From contig PBLU01000014.1 of NCBI GenBank assembly GCA_002721875.1, positions 15,520-41,601 of the forward strand: DNA of 26,082 bases. Direction: 5' to 3'. The translations under genes were made by a program, and so were the position numbers. This DNA comes from Chloroflexota bacterium. Its GTDB lineage: Bacteria; Chloroflexota; Dehalococcoidia; UBA1151; TMED-70. Within the stretch, counting starts at the first letter, position 1. Every line of letters begins with the position of its first letter. This document shows positions 1 through 8,712 of the stretch, piece after piece. The notes below the pieces were generated by a model. The model made no database searches, had not been told where the DNA came from, and saw only the letters and a program-made list of their open reading frames with translations.

Positions 1-2339
1 TCATTACGAATAACAGACGTAAAATCAAGGTTTTTCCAGGCTTCAGTTAAAGTTCTTTCATTAGTACCATAAAAATCATTAAGAACACGACTTACAACTT
101 TAGGGCTTGTATTACCTTTAGATTGCAAATTTCTCAAGATAAAAGCATTATCTGAGCTATTCATGAGGTTTTTTAGTACATCAAAATCTATAGGTGGTTC
201 TGCATCAAAGTCCATATTAAATACGTTACTTTGTAATTTAGCAAAATCATAATCTGGTATATTAAATACTTGTGCTAATTTAGCTGCATTAGGGTCTGAT
301 AAAAAACCATTTTCAGTAAGATCTACATTATTATATATCTCATCTGTGCTTAAGTCTAACCCTTCTGCCTTTGCAGTAGCTATAATATCTTTTAAATTAT
401 TATTATCTAGATAAGGATATATGTTTTGTTCTTTAGCTAAGTTTTGAAAACCACCACTACCTTTTAATCCTTTCTCAATAAAGTATATACTGTTTTTATC
501 AGAACGAGTTTGTGCATCGTTTATAAGACCACGCATTTCTATATCAGCTCTACGTATAGCCTCACCATAAGTAATTGGTTTACCATCAGCTTTTGCAGCA
601 TCTTGATATTCGTAAGCACGTTTTTTAATTTGGCTTAAAAATCTACTGTATGCAATACTAAATGTACCAGATGCGTCTGTAACATTACCTAAATTATCTA
701 TAGAAAAGGCTTTACCTTTATCAGCTAAATACCTTTTAAAAGATAAAGCAACATCATCTACATCTTTCTTTTCAGATTCTGGATATAACTCATTTAAAAC
801 TTTTATTTGTGGATTAGCCTCTAGATAACTTTTAACTGCATCAATATCTAAAGATGGATCACTTATGTCTTGAAGTAAAATAACACCACCATTATCAATA
901 ATTTTACCTTTAATTTCCAAGATACTATCATAAGCATCGTTAGGATCTATAAATATTCTACTTGTAGAGTCAAGAACTGATTTAGTTGCAAGTGGATTAT
1001 TTTTTAGTAACTTTGTAACAAAGTCAAACTTTTCGCTTTCAGTTGCTCTTTCTTCTTTAGGTAAATTACGTTGTTCCTCTAGAAAACCTGATACTGCAGT
1101 CTCAACTCTTGCATCTTGAAATTTTGTGTTTAATTGGTGTCTTTCACTAACAGCTTGTTGTTTTAGTATACTAATAGGTACAGCACCAAATTTAGCTACA
1201 TGTAATTCAGATAAACTTTTAAACCCAGCAGGTGTTTGAGTTTTTACTTGTAAAGCTGCAGATACTCTTTTATATAAATCATTAGGATCTTTAGCTCTTG
1301 TAAAAGCATCCTTAATTAAAGTTTCTAATCTAATAACAGCTTGATTACCACTAGATGAATTTTTACTAGCTTTTAAATGTGGTTTGGCTAAATTAACATA
1401 ACTGTTTAATGCTTCAGCTATGGTAGGAGCACCTTTAATTCCATCTAGGGCGTTGTTAACTTGTAAGTCTGCACCTTCTAACATACGAGCAGCAAACTCA
1501 TTATCTAACTCACTAAACTTTGTTTTTAGACTTGTTGCTAAAACTTTTCTAGCTGGTTGACTTAATAATTGATCTGTACTAATGTCACTTAGATTACCTC
1601 TATTAGCATCTACCCACTCACCTAAAATATAATTAGATGCTAGTGATAATTGATTTTTACTTAAGTTAGGATCATTTATATCAAACCTAACACCATTTTT
1701 ATCTATTAATGTTGTTGTGTTTGTTTTTAATTGATTATCTAAATGAGCAGCAAACCCCTCTACTTTAAGTGCTTTATCTCGTACTTCATACCCATAGTTG
1801 TATGCTCCAGAAAATATACCTCTAACTTTTCTAGCTTTTTCTTCACCAAATGGATCACCACTATTTTCTAATTTAGTAGCAAGATCATTACCAGTTTTTG
1901 TAATATCTAGTTGTTGATCTGCAGCAGCTTGTATAACATCAAACCCAGTTGCTTCAACTTCTTCTTCTGGAGTTTCTTCTGGAGGTGCTGGTTCTACTTC
2001 TAACTCTTCTTCCATTCTAGCTGCAGCTCCAGCAGCATTATTATACTTAATAGCATCTTTAGCTAAACTAGGTACAGTGTTAGTTAATAAATTCTGTAAG
2101 GTATTACTAAATTGACTAGCTAACTGTGCTTCATAATTAGATACTCTAAGAATATTATTAGTTTGACGTTGCTCTTCTTTTGCTTGTTCTGCAGCGTTTT
2201 GTACTCTTTGATTAATCTGTTCTTTTGCCTGTTGCTCCATTAACTTGTTACGTTGGAGCTTTCTTTTTACATCAGAGGGGATAGATCTTTGTTGAAAACC
2301 TACCTGCCATTCTCCTTGTCTACGAAATCCTTTTGCCAT
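1..2339 (-). CDS. Internal virion (core) protein, T7 gp15-like, partial (C-terminal part beyond window)
   Basis: The reading frame starts at ATG 2339 (MAKGFRRQGEWQVGF) and I followed it towards position 1, spot-checking it in several places without meeting a stop. At least 779 codons are present, so it is already longer than T7 gp15 (747 aa), and the end lies left of the window. The N-terminal ~60 residues are rich in Gln, Glu and Lys and probably helical. An acidic Pro/Glu-rich linker follows around residues 110-135, then a long Asn/Leu/Lys-rich helical body. In T7, gp15 forms part of the internal core that is ejected into the periplasm to help move DNA into the cell. The call rests on position (directly after gp14) and composition, not on a diagnostic motif; a gp16-type protein or a gp15/16 fusion is possible. 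The start overlaps the gp14 stop as TAATG. The gene looks more AT-rich than the replication genes. Confidence 0.75.
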   Translation of the reverse strand, partial: MAKGFRRQGEWQVGFQQRSIPSDVKRKLQRNKLMEQQAKEQINQRVQNAAEQAKEEQRQTNNILRVSNYEAQLASQFSNTLQNLLTNTVPSLAKDAIKYNNAAGAAARMEEELEVEPAPPEETPEEEVEATGFDVIQAAADQQLDITKTGNDLATKLENSGDPFGEEKARKVRGIFSGAYNYGYEVRDKALKVEGFAAHLDNQLKTNTTTLIDKNGVRFDINDPNLSKNQLSLASNYILGEWVDANRGNLSDISTDQLLSQPARKVLATSLKTKFSELDNEFAARMLEGADLQVNNALDGIKGAPTIAEALNSYVNLAKPHLKASKNSSSGNQAVIRLETLIKDAFTRAKDPNDLYKRVSAALQVKTQTPAGFKSLSELHVAKFGAVPISILKQQAVSERHQLNTKFQDARVETAVSGFLEEQRNLPKEERATESEKFDFVTKLLKNNPLATKSVLDSTSRIFIDPNDAYDSILEIKGKIIDNGGVILLQDISDPSLDIDAVKSYLEANPQIKVLNELYPESEKKDVDDVALSFKRYLADKGKAFSIDNLGNVTDASGTFSIAYSRFLSQIKKRAYEYQDAAKADGKPITYGEAIRRADIEMRGLINDAQTRSDKNSIYFIEKGLKGSGGFQNLAKEQNIYPYLDNNNLKDIIATAKAEGLDLSTDEIYNNVDLTENGFLSDPNAAKLAQVFNIPDYDFAKLQSNVFNMDFDAEPPIDFDVLKNLMNSSDNAFILRNLQSKGNTSPKVVSRVLNDFYGTNERTLTEAWKNLDFTSVIRN

Positions 2340-3091
2340 TATTCTACTGGTTTTGTACTCCACCAAGGGGTATTTGGATCACCACTTGCATGACCAATGC
2401 CAGATCCAGTTTTTACTCCTGCACTAAAGCCTGTCATAATCGACCCTAACATGCCTGGTTTTTCAGGTGCTGCCATCTTGACTGGTCTTACAGTCTTAAA
2501 GGAAGCCTCTGGAGTCATAGGTGCAGCTATGACATTATTAAATGCTTGAGAATCTGCAGCATACTGACTAAGAAGTGTATTATATTCTTGTAAGCCAAAT
2601 GACTGCCTTGCGTTAAATAGACTTGCATCTACTGCAGCTTGAGCTTGACCTAACCTACGTTCTTCATCAGTAAGGGTTAGCATAGTAGATTGTCCTGCTG
2701 ACATACCACTTGCTAATATTGTACCTTGTGCTCGTATAGACTCTGCTAATTTTTCTTGCCCTTCAAATTGAGCCTCTGCAACTTTTTCTTGTAGTTTTAG
2801 TTGGTTTGCTGTTGAAGCTCTTGCTTGTTCTAATTGGTTAATATCTTTCTGCCTGTGCATCGCTGTTACTGATGCAGCTTGGGCTTCTAATTGTGCTTTA
2901 AATAAATCAGCTTTTCGTTGATCTTTAAAGGCAGATATTTGTATCTTGTTAAGATAGTCCTGCCTTGCCATATAGTTTGATCTATCTACCGCTGCTTTCT
3001 GTGCTCGGTATTGTGCCATCTTTGCTTGGCGATCTGCTATCGCAGAGCCGACACCACTTATACCAGCTAAAGCTAAGGTTGGGGTACACAT
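2339..3091 (-). CDS. Internal virion protein, T7 gp14-like
   Basis: 250 aa, against 196 in T7. In T7, gp14 is an ejected core protein that forms a channel in the outer membrane. Seen here: the N-terminus MCTPTLALAGISGVGSAIAD is a short hydrophobic Gly/Ala segment that matches the 'MC...' hydrophobic start of T7 gp14. A long Ala/Gln/Lys/Glu-rich region of coiled-coil character follows (about residues 20-175), and a Gly/Pro-rich tail. The start lies inside the 3' end of the gp13 gene (19-base overlap) and the stop overlaps the gp15 start as TAATG. No clear Shine-Dalgarno is seen, so translation is probably coupled to the upstream gene. Similarity is by pattern and position. Confidence 0.82.
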   Translation of the reverse strand: MCTPTLALAGISGVGSAIADRQAKMAQYRAQKAAVDRSNYMARQDYLNKIQISAFKDQRKADLFKAQLEAQAASVTAMHRQKDINQLEQARASTANQLKLQEKVAEAQFEGQEKLAESIRAQGTILASGMSAGQSTMLTLTDEERRLGQAQAAVDASLFNARQSFGLQEYNTLLSQYAADSQAFNNVIAAPMTPEASFKTVRPVKMAAPEKPGMLGSIMTGFSAGVKTGSGIGHASGDPNTPWWSTKPVE

Positions 3092-3522
3092 AATTTATAA
3101 AATTCTATTAAGGGTACATTGTTGTATACTGTGTAATTTAAAAAGTTAAACTTTAGCAGTTTGAGCAATTTAATGTGTTGCTCATTACGCATGTCTGCAT
3201 AATTGTGTAAATAAGGATTAGATAGGCTGGCTATCCAGCGTTTAGCCTCTTTTACAAATGTATGTGGATACTCTGTACTAGCATCAGTACATAACATCCA
3301 TATTGCATGTGAAGAGGTTACTCCTGCCACTCCAGCAGTCTTGCCGTTGGGAACCTTGAAAAACACAGAATGTGTAGAATTGAGATGTGCTTGCACTACC
3401 GCTGCGGGTGCATGCAATCCTGTTGTTTGTTCTGCCTCACGTTTATCTTCAAAACGTAAGTTCAGCCCTACCTCCAAAGCTAATTCTGGAGTGCAAGGCT
3501 GAATATACTTACCTACGTACAT
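3073..3522 (-). CDS. T7 gp13-like protein (GNAT-fold-like)
   Basis: 149 aa, close to T7 gp13 (138 aa). Seen: the segments FFKVPNGKTAGVAGVTS, then HAIWMLCTDASTEYPHTFVK, then NYADMRNEQHIKLLKLLKF. These follow the T7 gp13 pattern of a strand with 'G', then 'W.VTS..VW', then 'NYVWVGNTSHIRFLKTIGA'. That last segment is the NxxHIxFLKxxGF motif of acetyltransferase-fold proteins. In T7 this small protein is needed for proper virion assembly, and no enzymatic activity is established. It starts 14 bases inside the gp12 gene and overlaps gp14 by 19 bases, as expected for the compact T7 gp12-13-14 block. Confidence 0.8.
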   Translation of the reverse strand: MYVGKYIQPCTPELALEVGLNLRFEDKREAEQTTGLHAPAAVVQAHLNSTHSVFFKVPNGKTAGVAGVTSSHAIWMLCTDASTEYPHTFVKEAKRWIASLSNPYLHNYADMRNEQHIKLLKLLKFNFLNYTVYNNVPLIEFYKLCVPQP

Positions 3523-6500
3523 GTCGTCTTGGGTTATAAATGCCGTCCCAGCTTGCTGAGATTAAGGCAGTAGAAAAAGGGGTGTTGAAAAATATTTGTA
3601 AAATATATTTATCATTCTTACGTTGTATTGGTAATCGTAAAGAACTCGTTAATTGTGTAGGGTGTGTATTAAGTTGACTAGAATCAGCTGTCATGCCATT
3701 TCCAAGTTGCATATAATCATCTATATCTTTAACAATATTACCATTAGCATCAACATACTCATACGGTGATTTTACATTAAACTGTACAAGACCACCGTGA
3801 CCTAATTCAAAATTTATACCAGATATACGTAAATCACCATTTAAATCATAAGAGTTTTCACCTAAATTCATATAGTATGTAGGTAATTCAATCATACTTG
3901 CATAGCCATAACCTACAGCAATTTTAGAGTTTGTGCTAGATAAAACTACGTCATTAAAAATAGCATTAGTACCCGATACAGAATCAGCTGTTTTTACCAT
4001 ACCAGCAATAGATTCACCGAAAGCATCAGTACCAGATAAACCAACCATGTAAAAATTAGTTGGGCTATTAGTACTACTAATTGTGTATGGTACAGTTATT
4101 GAAGTTTGATCTGGATTTTGAGTACCTAATATACTATTTGGTAAAACCATAAAGTCTAAATGTGCCTCAAAAGACCTTGCAGTAGTAATTGCATCAGGAA
4201 GGCTTTGAGTAGTACCATCATCTATTGTATAACTACCATTAGCTGTTGTTTCAGTCATATACTCATATCTTGCTAGTCTATACGTACCTTCAAAATAAGT
4301 GACTGTAAAAAAACTACTAGCTGTATAAAACATATGTTGTAGTTGACCCTTTATTAACCAAGTATACCACGCAGATTGTTCTCTTTTATTATCAGCATTA
4401 TAGTATTTATAATGATATAAATTATCAGTATCTTTTTTACCATACGTAGTAATACCCAATACTTTTGAATTAGTTGATTGAGTTATATCTTTTGGTAAGA
4501 ACTCTGGTACTACTCTAGTCTGTTCTATAATTTGAGCAGGAGTATCATCATCTACTATAACAGCCTCAAATGCTCTAGAATGAGCAGCAACACTAGATGT
4601 AAATAGTACGGATGTACCAAGATCTAAGGGTTGTATACCTGAATCACATTCATAGCTTGCTATTTTTTTTAACCTAACAGTTTTAGGACTAAATATATCA
4701 GATTCTGTGAATAATAAAAATTGAGCATTATCACTAAACATCATCATACCTTTATTTATAGGTAGTGTGTGTCTTATAAATGCTGGTTTTACATCTGATA
4801 CACTAATGTCTATTGGGTTATCATCACTAGCTGCTATAGCTGATACAATACCTAAATTAAAATACGACCCAGGTTGACTCATTACTATCTGTTCATCAGC
4901 CACTAAACCTAATCTATTTCTATGAAAAAATAAATTAGTTATTTGTTTACCAACTATTGATGGAAAAGGGTTTGATACATTATCACCTACTTGTCTATCT
5001 TTCCAGTAATTCTCATTACTTAGTATATTAGCGTTAGTTTCATTTAATCTAATAAAAGTAAATGAGCCGTTTCGGTTATTTACCAAAGCGTGTGGCATTG
5101 AGTTAGGATTTAAACGTAACTTTACTTGTTGATCTGTACCTGTACCATGAAAGTTATGAGGTCTTATAGTTTCTTCATAACTACCAGTTCCACTAATACC
5201 ATTGTCAGCAACAAATTTTAGATAATAATTATCAGTTTCTACATCAGAATCATTTGATACTTCAACTACATATCCATGTTTATTCATGGCTGGTAGTCTA
5301 CTAACATCTTGTGCTTTTGTAGATATAACACTCATGTTTTCGTTTACAGCACCACCAAGAAAGTTTATGTTTTTGGCATTTGTACCATAAAGAAATAATC
5401 CACTACCTATAACTTCAGCAGTTACACCAGTCATATTTGCATTAACAGACGCAGCTAATTCATTTAAAATAGTTGCCATAGATAAAACACCTTCGTCAGG
5501 ATTCTTAGGCGTTTTAAAGTAACCTATATTAGCTACATCTCGGTATGTTGTTACAGGTTCAACAGCCTCTACTGAAACACGATACTGTTGTACATTAGCT
5601 GTGCCATTACCTGTTTTTACTGTTATGTAAGCGTCTTTTGCAAAAGACTCACTACCTCTAATTAAACCACCATTTGTAAGTGTAATTGTAGCAGTGTAAC
5701 GATTGTCATAATCTTGTGTATATCCTAAAAAATCCTGTGCAGTGCTACCAGTACCATCGTAGTTTGCAGTGTTACTAGCAATATAAGCAACACCATTTAC
5801 TTGTAAACTACCCTCAATATTTTCTGTTAAATTCTCAGTACTATCAAGAGGATTCATAATACTACTAGCTGGTTCATTGAATACATTTCCACTAAGTAGA
5901 ACATCATCACCACCAGAAAATGAAAAAGGTGTAGAGGCAGCATATCTTGTATCTGCTTCTGGGTTTCCCCATGTTGAACCAGCTAGGTTAATTGCATTAC
6001 CAGCTCCAGGAGGGCCAAGAAAATCTACTTTTAAAGAAGTAGCCCTATAATATGTGTTAGGATTAGGTGGAACTGTTGTACTTGTAGTATCATATAAAAC
6101 ATATTCAGTGTTATAGGCAATAGTATCTAGCCTTACGTATGAATAATCACCATTGTGTATTGGTGCAGGTGCAGTAGTAGATTCTTCAACTACAGTTACG
6201 TTTTTATTAGCAATCAGTGTGTAGTCTTGTATTGTAGTTACAGAGTATTCAGTTTGATTTGCACTTATAATATTATATAAGTAACTAAGATCACCTTGAC
6301 TATTATAGTTTAAAGTCTGTGGATTACCATTAATATCCCATATTTTTAAAGGGATTGCTTGATCGCCCGTAATTTGAAATATATATTTTTCATCATCATC
6401 TCTTACTATCTCAAACCATTTTCCATAATTATTTGCACCACTAAGGTTAGCTACAAATTCTGCAGGAGGACGTTTTTTAAGACCAAATGTTATATCTGGA

Positions 6501-6604
6501 ACAGCATTATCACACGCCCTTAATTGTCCTGGAAATTTTATTTTATCTGGTTGTTGAGATACACCCCCAAGAAAGTTTGGGATACGTTGATTTACTGCTG
6601 CCAT
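3509..6604 (-). CDS. Tail tubular protein B, T7 gp12-like
   Basis: 1031 aa, clearly longer than T7 gp12 (794 aa), as is usual in cyanopodoviruses. It forms the tail nozzle. Seen: the N-terminal pattern IPNFLGGVSQQPDKIKFPGQ (from about residue 8) is the hallmark 'GVSQQP' start of the gp12 family. Residues ~30-60 contain the ACDNAVPDITFGLKKRPP pattern found in nozzle proteins, and near residues 555-590 the 'FFHRNRLGLVADEQIVMSQPGSYFN' region contains the conserved HRNRL and S.PG...N elements. The rest is Thr/Ser/Asn-rich beta-sheet sequence. The start overlaps the gp11 stop as TAATG. An insertion-rich first half (about residues 150-450) accounts for the extra length; I see no known enzymatic domain in it. 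Confidence 0.93.
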   Translation of the reverse strand: MAAVNQRIPNFLGGVSQQPDKIKFPGQLRACDNAVPDITFGLKKRPPAEFVANLSGANNYGKWFEIVRDDDEKYIFQITGDQAIPLKIWDINGNPQTLNYNSQGDLSYLYNIISANQTEYSVTTIQDYTLIANKNVTVVEESTTAPAPIHNGDYSYVRLDTIAYNTEYVLYDTTSTTVPPNPNTYYRATSLKVDFLGPPGAGNAINLAGSTWGNPEADTRYAASTPFSFSGGDDVLLSGNVFNEPASSIMNPLDSTENLTENIEGSLQVNGVAYIASNTANYDGTGSTAQDFLGYTQDYDNRYTATITLTNGGLIRGSESFAKDAYITVKTGNGTANVQQYRVSVEAVEPVTTYRDVANIGYFKTPKNPDEGVLSMATILNELAASVNANMTGVTAEVIGSGLFLYGTNAKNINFLGGAVNENMSVISTKAQDVSRLPAMNKHGYVVEVSNDSDVETDNYYLKFVADNGISGTGSYEETIRPHNFHGTGTDQQVKLRLNPNSMPHALVNNRNGSFTFIRLNETNANILSNENYWKDRQVGDNVSNPFPSIVGKQITNLFFHRNRLGLVADEQIVMSQPGSYFNLGIVSAIAASDDNPIDISVSDVKPAFIRHTLPINKGMMMFSDNAQFLLFTESDIFSPKTVRLKKIASYECDSGIQPLDLGTSVLFTSSVAAHSRAFEAVIVDDDTPAQIIEQTRVVPEFLPKDITQSTNSKVLGITTYGKKDTDNLYHYKYYNADNKREQSAWYTWLIKGQLQHMFYTASSFFTVTYFEGTYRLARYEYMTETTANGSYTIDDGTTQSLPDAITTARSFEAHLDFMVLPNSILGTQNPDQTSITVPYTISSTNSPTNFYMVGLSGTDAFGESIAGMVKTADSVSGTNAIFNDVVLSSTNSKIAVGYGYASMIELPTYYMNLGENSYDLNGDLRISGINFELGHGGLVQFNVKSPYEYVDANGNIVKDIDDYMQLGNGMTADSSQLNTHPTQLTSSLRLPIQRKNDKYILQIFFNTPFSTALISASWDGIYNPRRHVRR

Positions 6605-7242
6605 TACATTCTTCTTAATACTTTAAATGGTTTATACACGGTGTTAGCATCGTGTTGATACTGATAATCATTAAATATATTATGGTCTCCTTGTTTGCTT
6701 TCATATTCTAAAGCTGAAGCCCTCGCAAGTGCCTCATCTGATTCAAGTAATTGAGCAGATTGTGGATTATTTACCATACGATTAGAAGCCAGTTTAGTAG
6801 CTCTAACAGTAATGTAATCTTTAAAAACTTGAGGTAGATCTTCAAAACTTAGCATCCATATAATATCAAAATATAATTTACTACAATTTTCAAAAGTGAA
6901 AGTATGTCCTTTTTTATCGTATACTTTCATAATACCATTATCACTACGTCTGACTACATCAAAATCTTTACCGTGTTGAAAGATATTAAGGTCTATTTGT
7001 AAAACATTGTTTGGTATAATACACTGATTATTTGTATCAAGGTTTATAGGGTACTCGTTCTCTGTGTTGTACGACCAACCCTCAGCTTGTATCTCACGGC
7101 AGACTTGCCTTAGAGTGTTTAGTGCTATAACCACTTCGGGGCTTTGCACAGCTAATGTATTAACTGGGGTTTCTCCAACGCTCATCAGGATTGAGTTGAC
7201 AGCATCTAGTTCGGTAGACACTCCGTAAGATATTTGTGCCAT
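6604..7242 (-). CDS. Tail tubular protein A, T7 gp11-like
   Basis: 212 aa (T7: 196). It forms the gatekeeper ring between portal and nozzle. Seen: N-terminal TELDAVNSILMSVGETPVNT matches the T7 pattern [20 protein letters not shown], and EIQAEGWSYNTE corresponds to 'QIQSRGWTFNIE'. Further on, DLPQVFKDYITVRATKLASNR corresponds to '[21 protein letters not shown]'. The ATG directly follows the T-run of a strong intrinsic terminator, and no Shine-Dalgarno is present. Because family homology begins within the first ten residues, this start is still the best one. Confidence 0.93.
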   Translation of the reverse strand: MAQISYGVSTELDAVNSILMSVGETPVNTLAVQSPEVVIALNTLRQVCREIQAEGWSYNTENEYPINLDTNNQCIIPNNVLQIDLNIFQHGKDFDVVRRSDNGIMKVYDKKGHTFTFENCSKLYFDIIWMLSFEDLPQVFKDYITVRATKLASNRMVNNPQSAQLLESDEALARASALEYESKQGDHNIFNDYQYQHDANTVYKPFKVLRRM

Positions 7243-7266
7243 AAAAAAAGGGGGGCGAGTGCCCCC
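7243..7266 (-). terminator. Intrinsic terminator after the capsid gene (counterpart of T7 Tphi)
   Basis: Reading the minus strand, GGGGGC (7266-7261), loop ACTC, GCCCCC (7256-7251), one C, then seven T (7249-7243). The stem is six G-C pairs and has a uridine tract, so it is a textbook rho-independent terminator. It sits 15 bases after the capsid stop and before gp11, exactly where T7 has Tphi, which reduces expression of tail genes relative to capsid. The T-run abuts the gp11 ATG at 7242. Confidence 0.93.
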
Positions 7267-7281
7267 GTATAAATGTATATA

Positions 7282-8460
7282 TTATGAGAAAGCTGTAGGA
7301 GCACTTGTTGTTCCTGCAAACAATTCTACACAAGCTGCAGGGTTAACGTAATCCGCACCCATAGCCATGCGTCCTAGGATGACATCGCCTTGGTATACCA
7401 CTGAAACGTCTCCACTAGTTACTTGTACCTGTGGGCCTATTGTTTCTACAACACCTGCTGCTTCTCTTTGGAAGATAAGTCCACATGTGTTTGCAAAGTT
7501 AGAGGCAGCACCGTAGTTCTGGCGTGGGCCATAGTTGTCACCTGTAACTGTATTTGCTGTTTCGATTGGCTCAGATACGAATGAACCTGTATTTCCAGGA
7601 TCACCTGTAGCTAGGTCAGTACCAGCGTCTGGTGTTCCACTTGTAGGTGCATATTTTGTACCATACTTAGAGAAGAATGGAACGTTCATTGATTTGTAGA
7701 TTTGAATACCTGCAATTTCAATTACTCCGTTACCAGACTGAAGAGCTGTACCTTGTACGTCTCTGTTAATTAGACCGTTATTACCAGCACCTTTTATAAG
7801 TGCGTAGTACTGTCTAGGGTTTAGTACGGCAACCCGACCATCATCAGAAACTCCTTTTTCGTCAAGAGCTGCAGCAGCATCATAAAATGCTGTTACAAGA
7901 TGACCATCATCAAGAGCATCGTCAGCGTCAGAACCTGCACCAACTTGGATTTGTGTACCACCTGGCTCGATGAAACCAGTTTTTGAAATAGGAGAAGCCT
8001 GTCTAGCACCTTTAGCGATAGCTCTAAAGATTAGTCTATCATATTTTTGTGCAAGAGCATAACCGATCTTCTTGGAGATCTCTCCTCTCAATTCGTAGTG
8101 AGCCAATGTTTCATCCAGCTCGTAAACAAATGCAGAACTGATGAGTAAGTCATCAACTGTAATTGTTTTTTCTGCTACTGGTGGAGCTCCGTCAGAGTTT
8201 CCTAATATACTGTTGCCAGGAGTGTGGTATTCCGCACTTGTACGTCCAGTATAGATGAACTGTAAACTCTTTCCGTTTGTGAGTGTACGCTTCATAACGA
8301 GATCTCTTGCGATTGTCTCTCTTTGGAAGCCAGTAAACATCTCACCTGAGAACAACTTTAAATAGAGGTCTCTGTTGTTCGTTGCGTCCTGTGACGCATT
8401 ATTACCAATCCTACCCAGAAAGGTTTGTGAGCTAGGACTGCTTGTTGACTGTTGTGCCAT
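7282..8460 (-). CDS. Major capsid protein, T7 gp10-like
   Basis: 392 aa, the usual size for a T7-type HK97-fold capsid protein (T7 gp10A is 345). Seen: NRDLYLKLFSGEMFTGFQRE near residue 30 matches the T7 family N-arm 'ALFLKVFGGEVLTAFAR', followed by LQFIYTGRTSAEYHTPGNSI, matching 'FPVLGRTQAAYLAPGE'. Then LISSAFVYELDETLAHYELR corresponds to 'LLTADVLIYDIEDAMNHYDVR'. A Gly/Thr/Asp-rich insertion (about residues 275-325) is compatible with a surface loop. The gene lies downstream of a ~314-base leader region (riboswitch, mini-ORF, hairpin) and ends in a strong terminator, consistent with its own high-level transcript. No good Shine-Dalgarno is seen at the start. Confidence 0.95.
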   Translation of the reverse strand: MAQQSTSSPSSQTFLGRIGNNASQDATNNRDLYLKLFSGEMFTGFQRETIARDLVMKRTLTNGKSLQFIYTGRTSAEYHTPGNSILGNSDGAPPVAEKTITVDDLLISSAFVYELDETLAHYELRGEISKKIGYALAQKYDRLIFRAIAKGARQASPISKTGFIEPGGTQIQVGAGSDADDALDDGHLVTAFYDAAAALDEKGVSDDGRVAVLNPRQYYALIKGAGNNGLINRDVQGTALQSGNGVIEIAGIQIYKSMNVPFFSKYGTKYAPTSGTPDAGTDLATGDPGNTGSFVSEPIETANTVTGDNYGPRQNYGAASNFANTCGLIFQREAAGVVETIGPQVQVTSGDVSVVYQGDVILGRMAMGADYVNPAACVELFAGTTSAPTAFS

Positions 8461-8606
8461 TATTTTGTAAGGTTATATGTATCGTCTCTAGATCTAGAAT
8501 TGTTGGAATCTTAAATGTATCAGCTAAGACTCAAGCTGTTTGTAGGTCTGTCCCTACCGTCCAGACGGCAAAAGGTGTCTTCCGTAGAAGGCTTTTACCA
8601 ATTAGA
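8461..8606 (-). other. Capsid gene leader, noncoding; candidate promoter region with a 12-bp palindrome
   Basis: No convincing gene. Reading the minus strand towards the capsid ATG there is a small inverted repeat CCGTCTGGACGG (8575-8564), directly followed by TAGGGACAGA, which resembles the initiating end of T7-type promoters (TATAGGGAGA). Closer to the gene, a perfect 12-bp palindrome TCTAGATCTAGA lies at 8487-8498, about 27 bases upstream of the ATG. A phage promoter for the highly expressed capsid gene is expected here by analogy with T7 phi10, but I cannot match it to a defined consensus. Confidence 0.35.
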
Positions 8607-8642
8607 GGGGAGTCCGACTCTGAGGTGCTCCCCCCCCTTTTT
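8607..8642 (+). terminator. GC-rich hairpin between mini-ORF and capsid leader; terminator-like on the plus strand
   Basis: Plus strand reads GGGGAG (8607-8612), a 15-base loop that itself contains GACTC and GAG pairing options, CTCCCC (8628-8633), four more C, then TTTTT (8638-8642). The T-run follows the hairpin only when read on the plus strand. On the minus strand, where all genes lie, the hairpin is preceded by A5 and followed by no U-run. It could end an antisense transcript over the capsid gene, or act as a structured processing or stability element in the psbA-capsid message. The extra C spacer weakens the terminator reading. Confidence 0.4.
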
Positions 8643-8643
8643 G

Positions 8644-8697
8644 TTACTTCACAATTTTTGTGTAAGTAACGCCACGATATACGTAAGTTACTGTCAT
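8644..8697 (-). CDS. 17-aa peptide downstream of the glutamine-II riboswitch (Downstream-peptide ORF)
   Basis: Translation: MTVTYVYRGVTYTKIVK, then TAA. A strong Shine-Dalgarno GGAG lies six bases upstream (minus strand GGAGATTACCATG), unusual in this window where most genes lack one. The YRGVxY core is like the start of DUF4278-type small cyanobacterial proteins and like the short peptides found behind Downstream-peptide RNAs. The pseudoknot strand of the riboswitch ends only seven bases before the GGAG, so ligand binding could control access of ribosomes. Function of the peptide is unknown. A longer in-frame ATG at 8742 lies inside the aptamer and was not used. Confidence 0.72.
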   Translation of the reverse strand: MTVTYVYRGVTYTKIVK

Positions 8698-8712
8698 GGT
8701 AATCTCCATATA

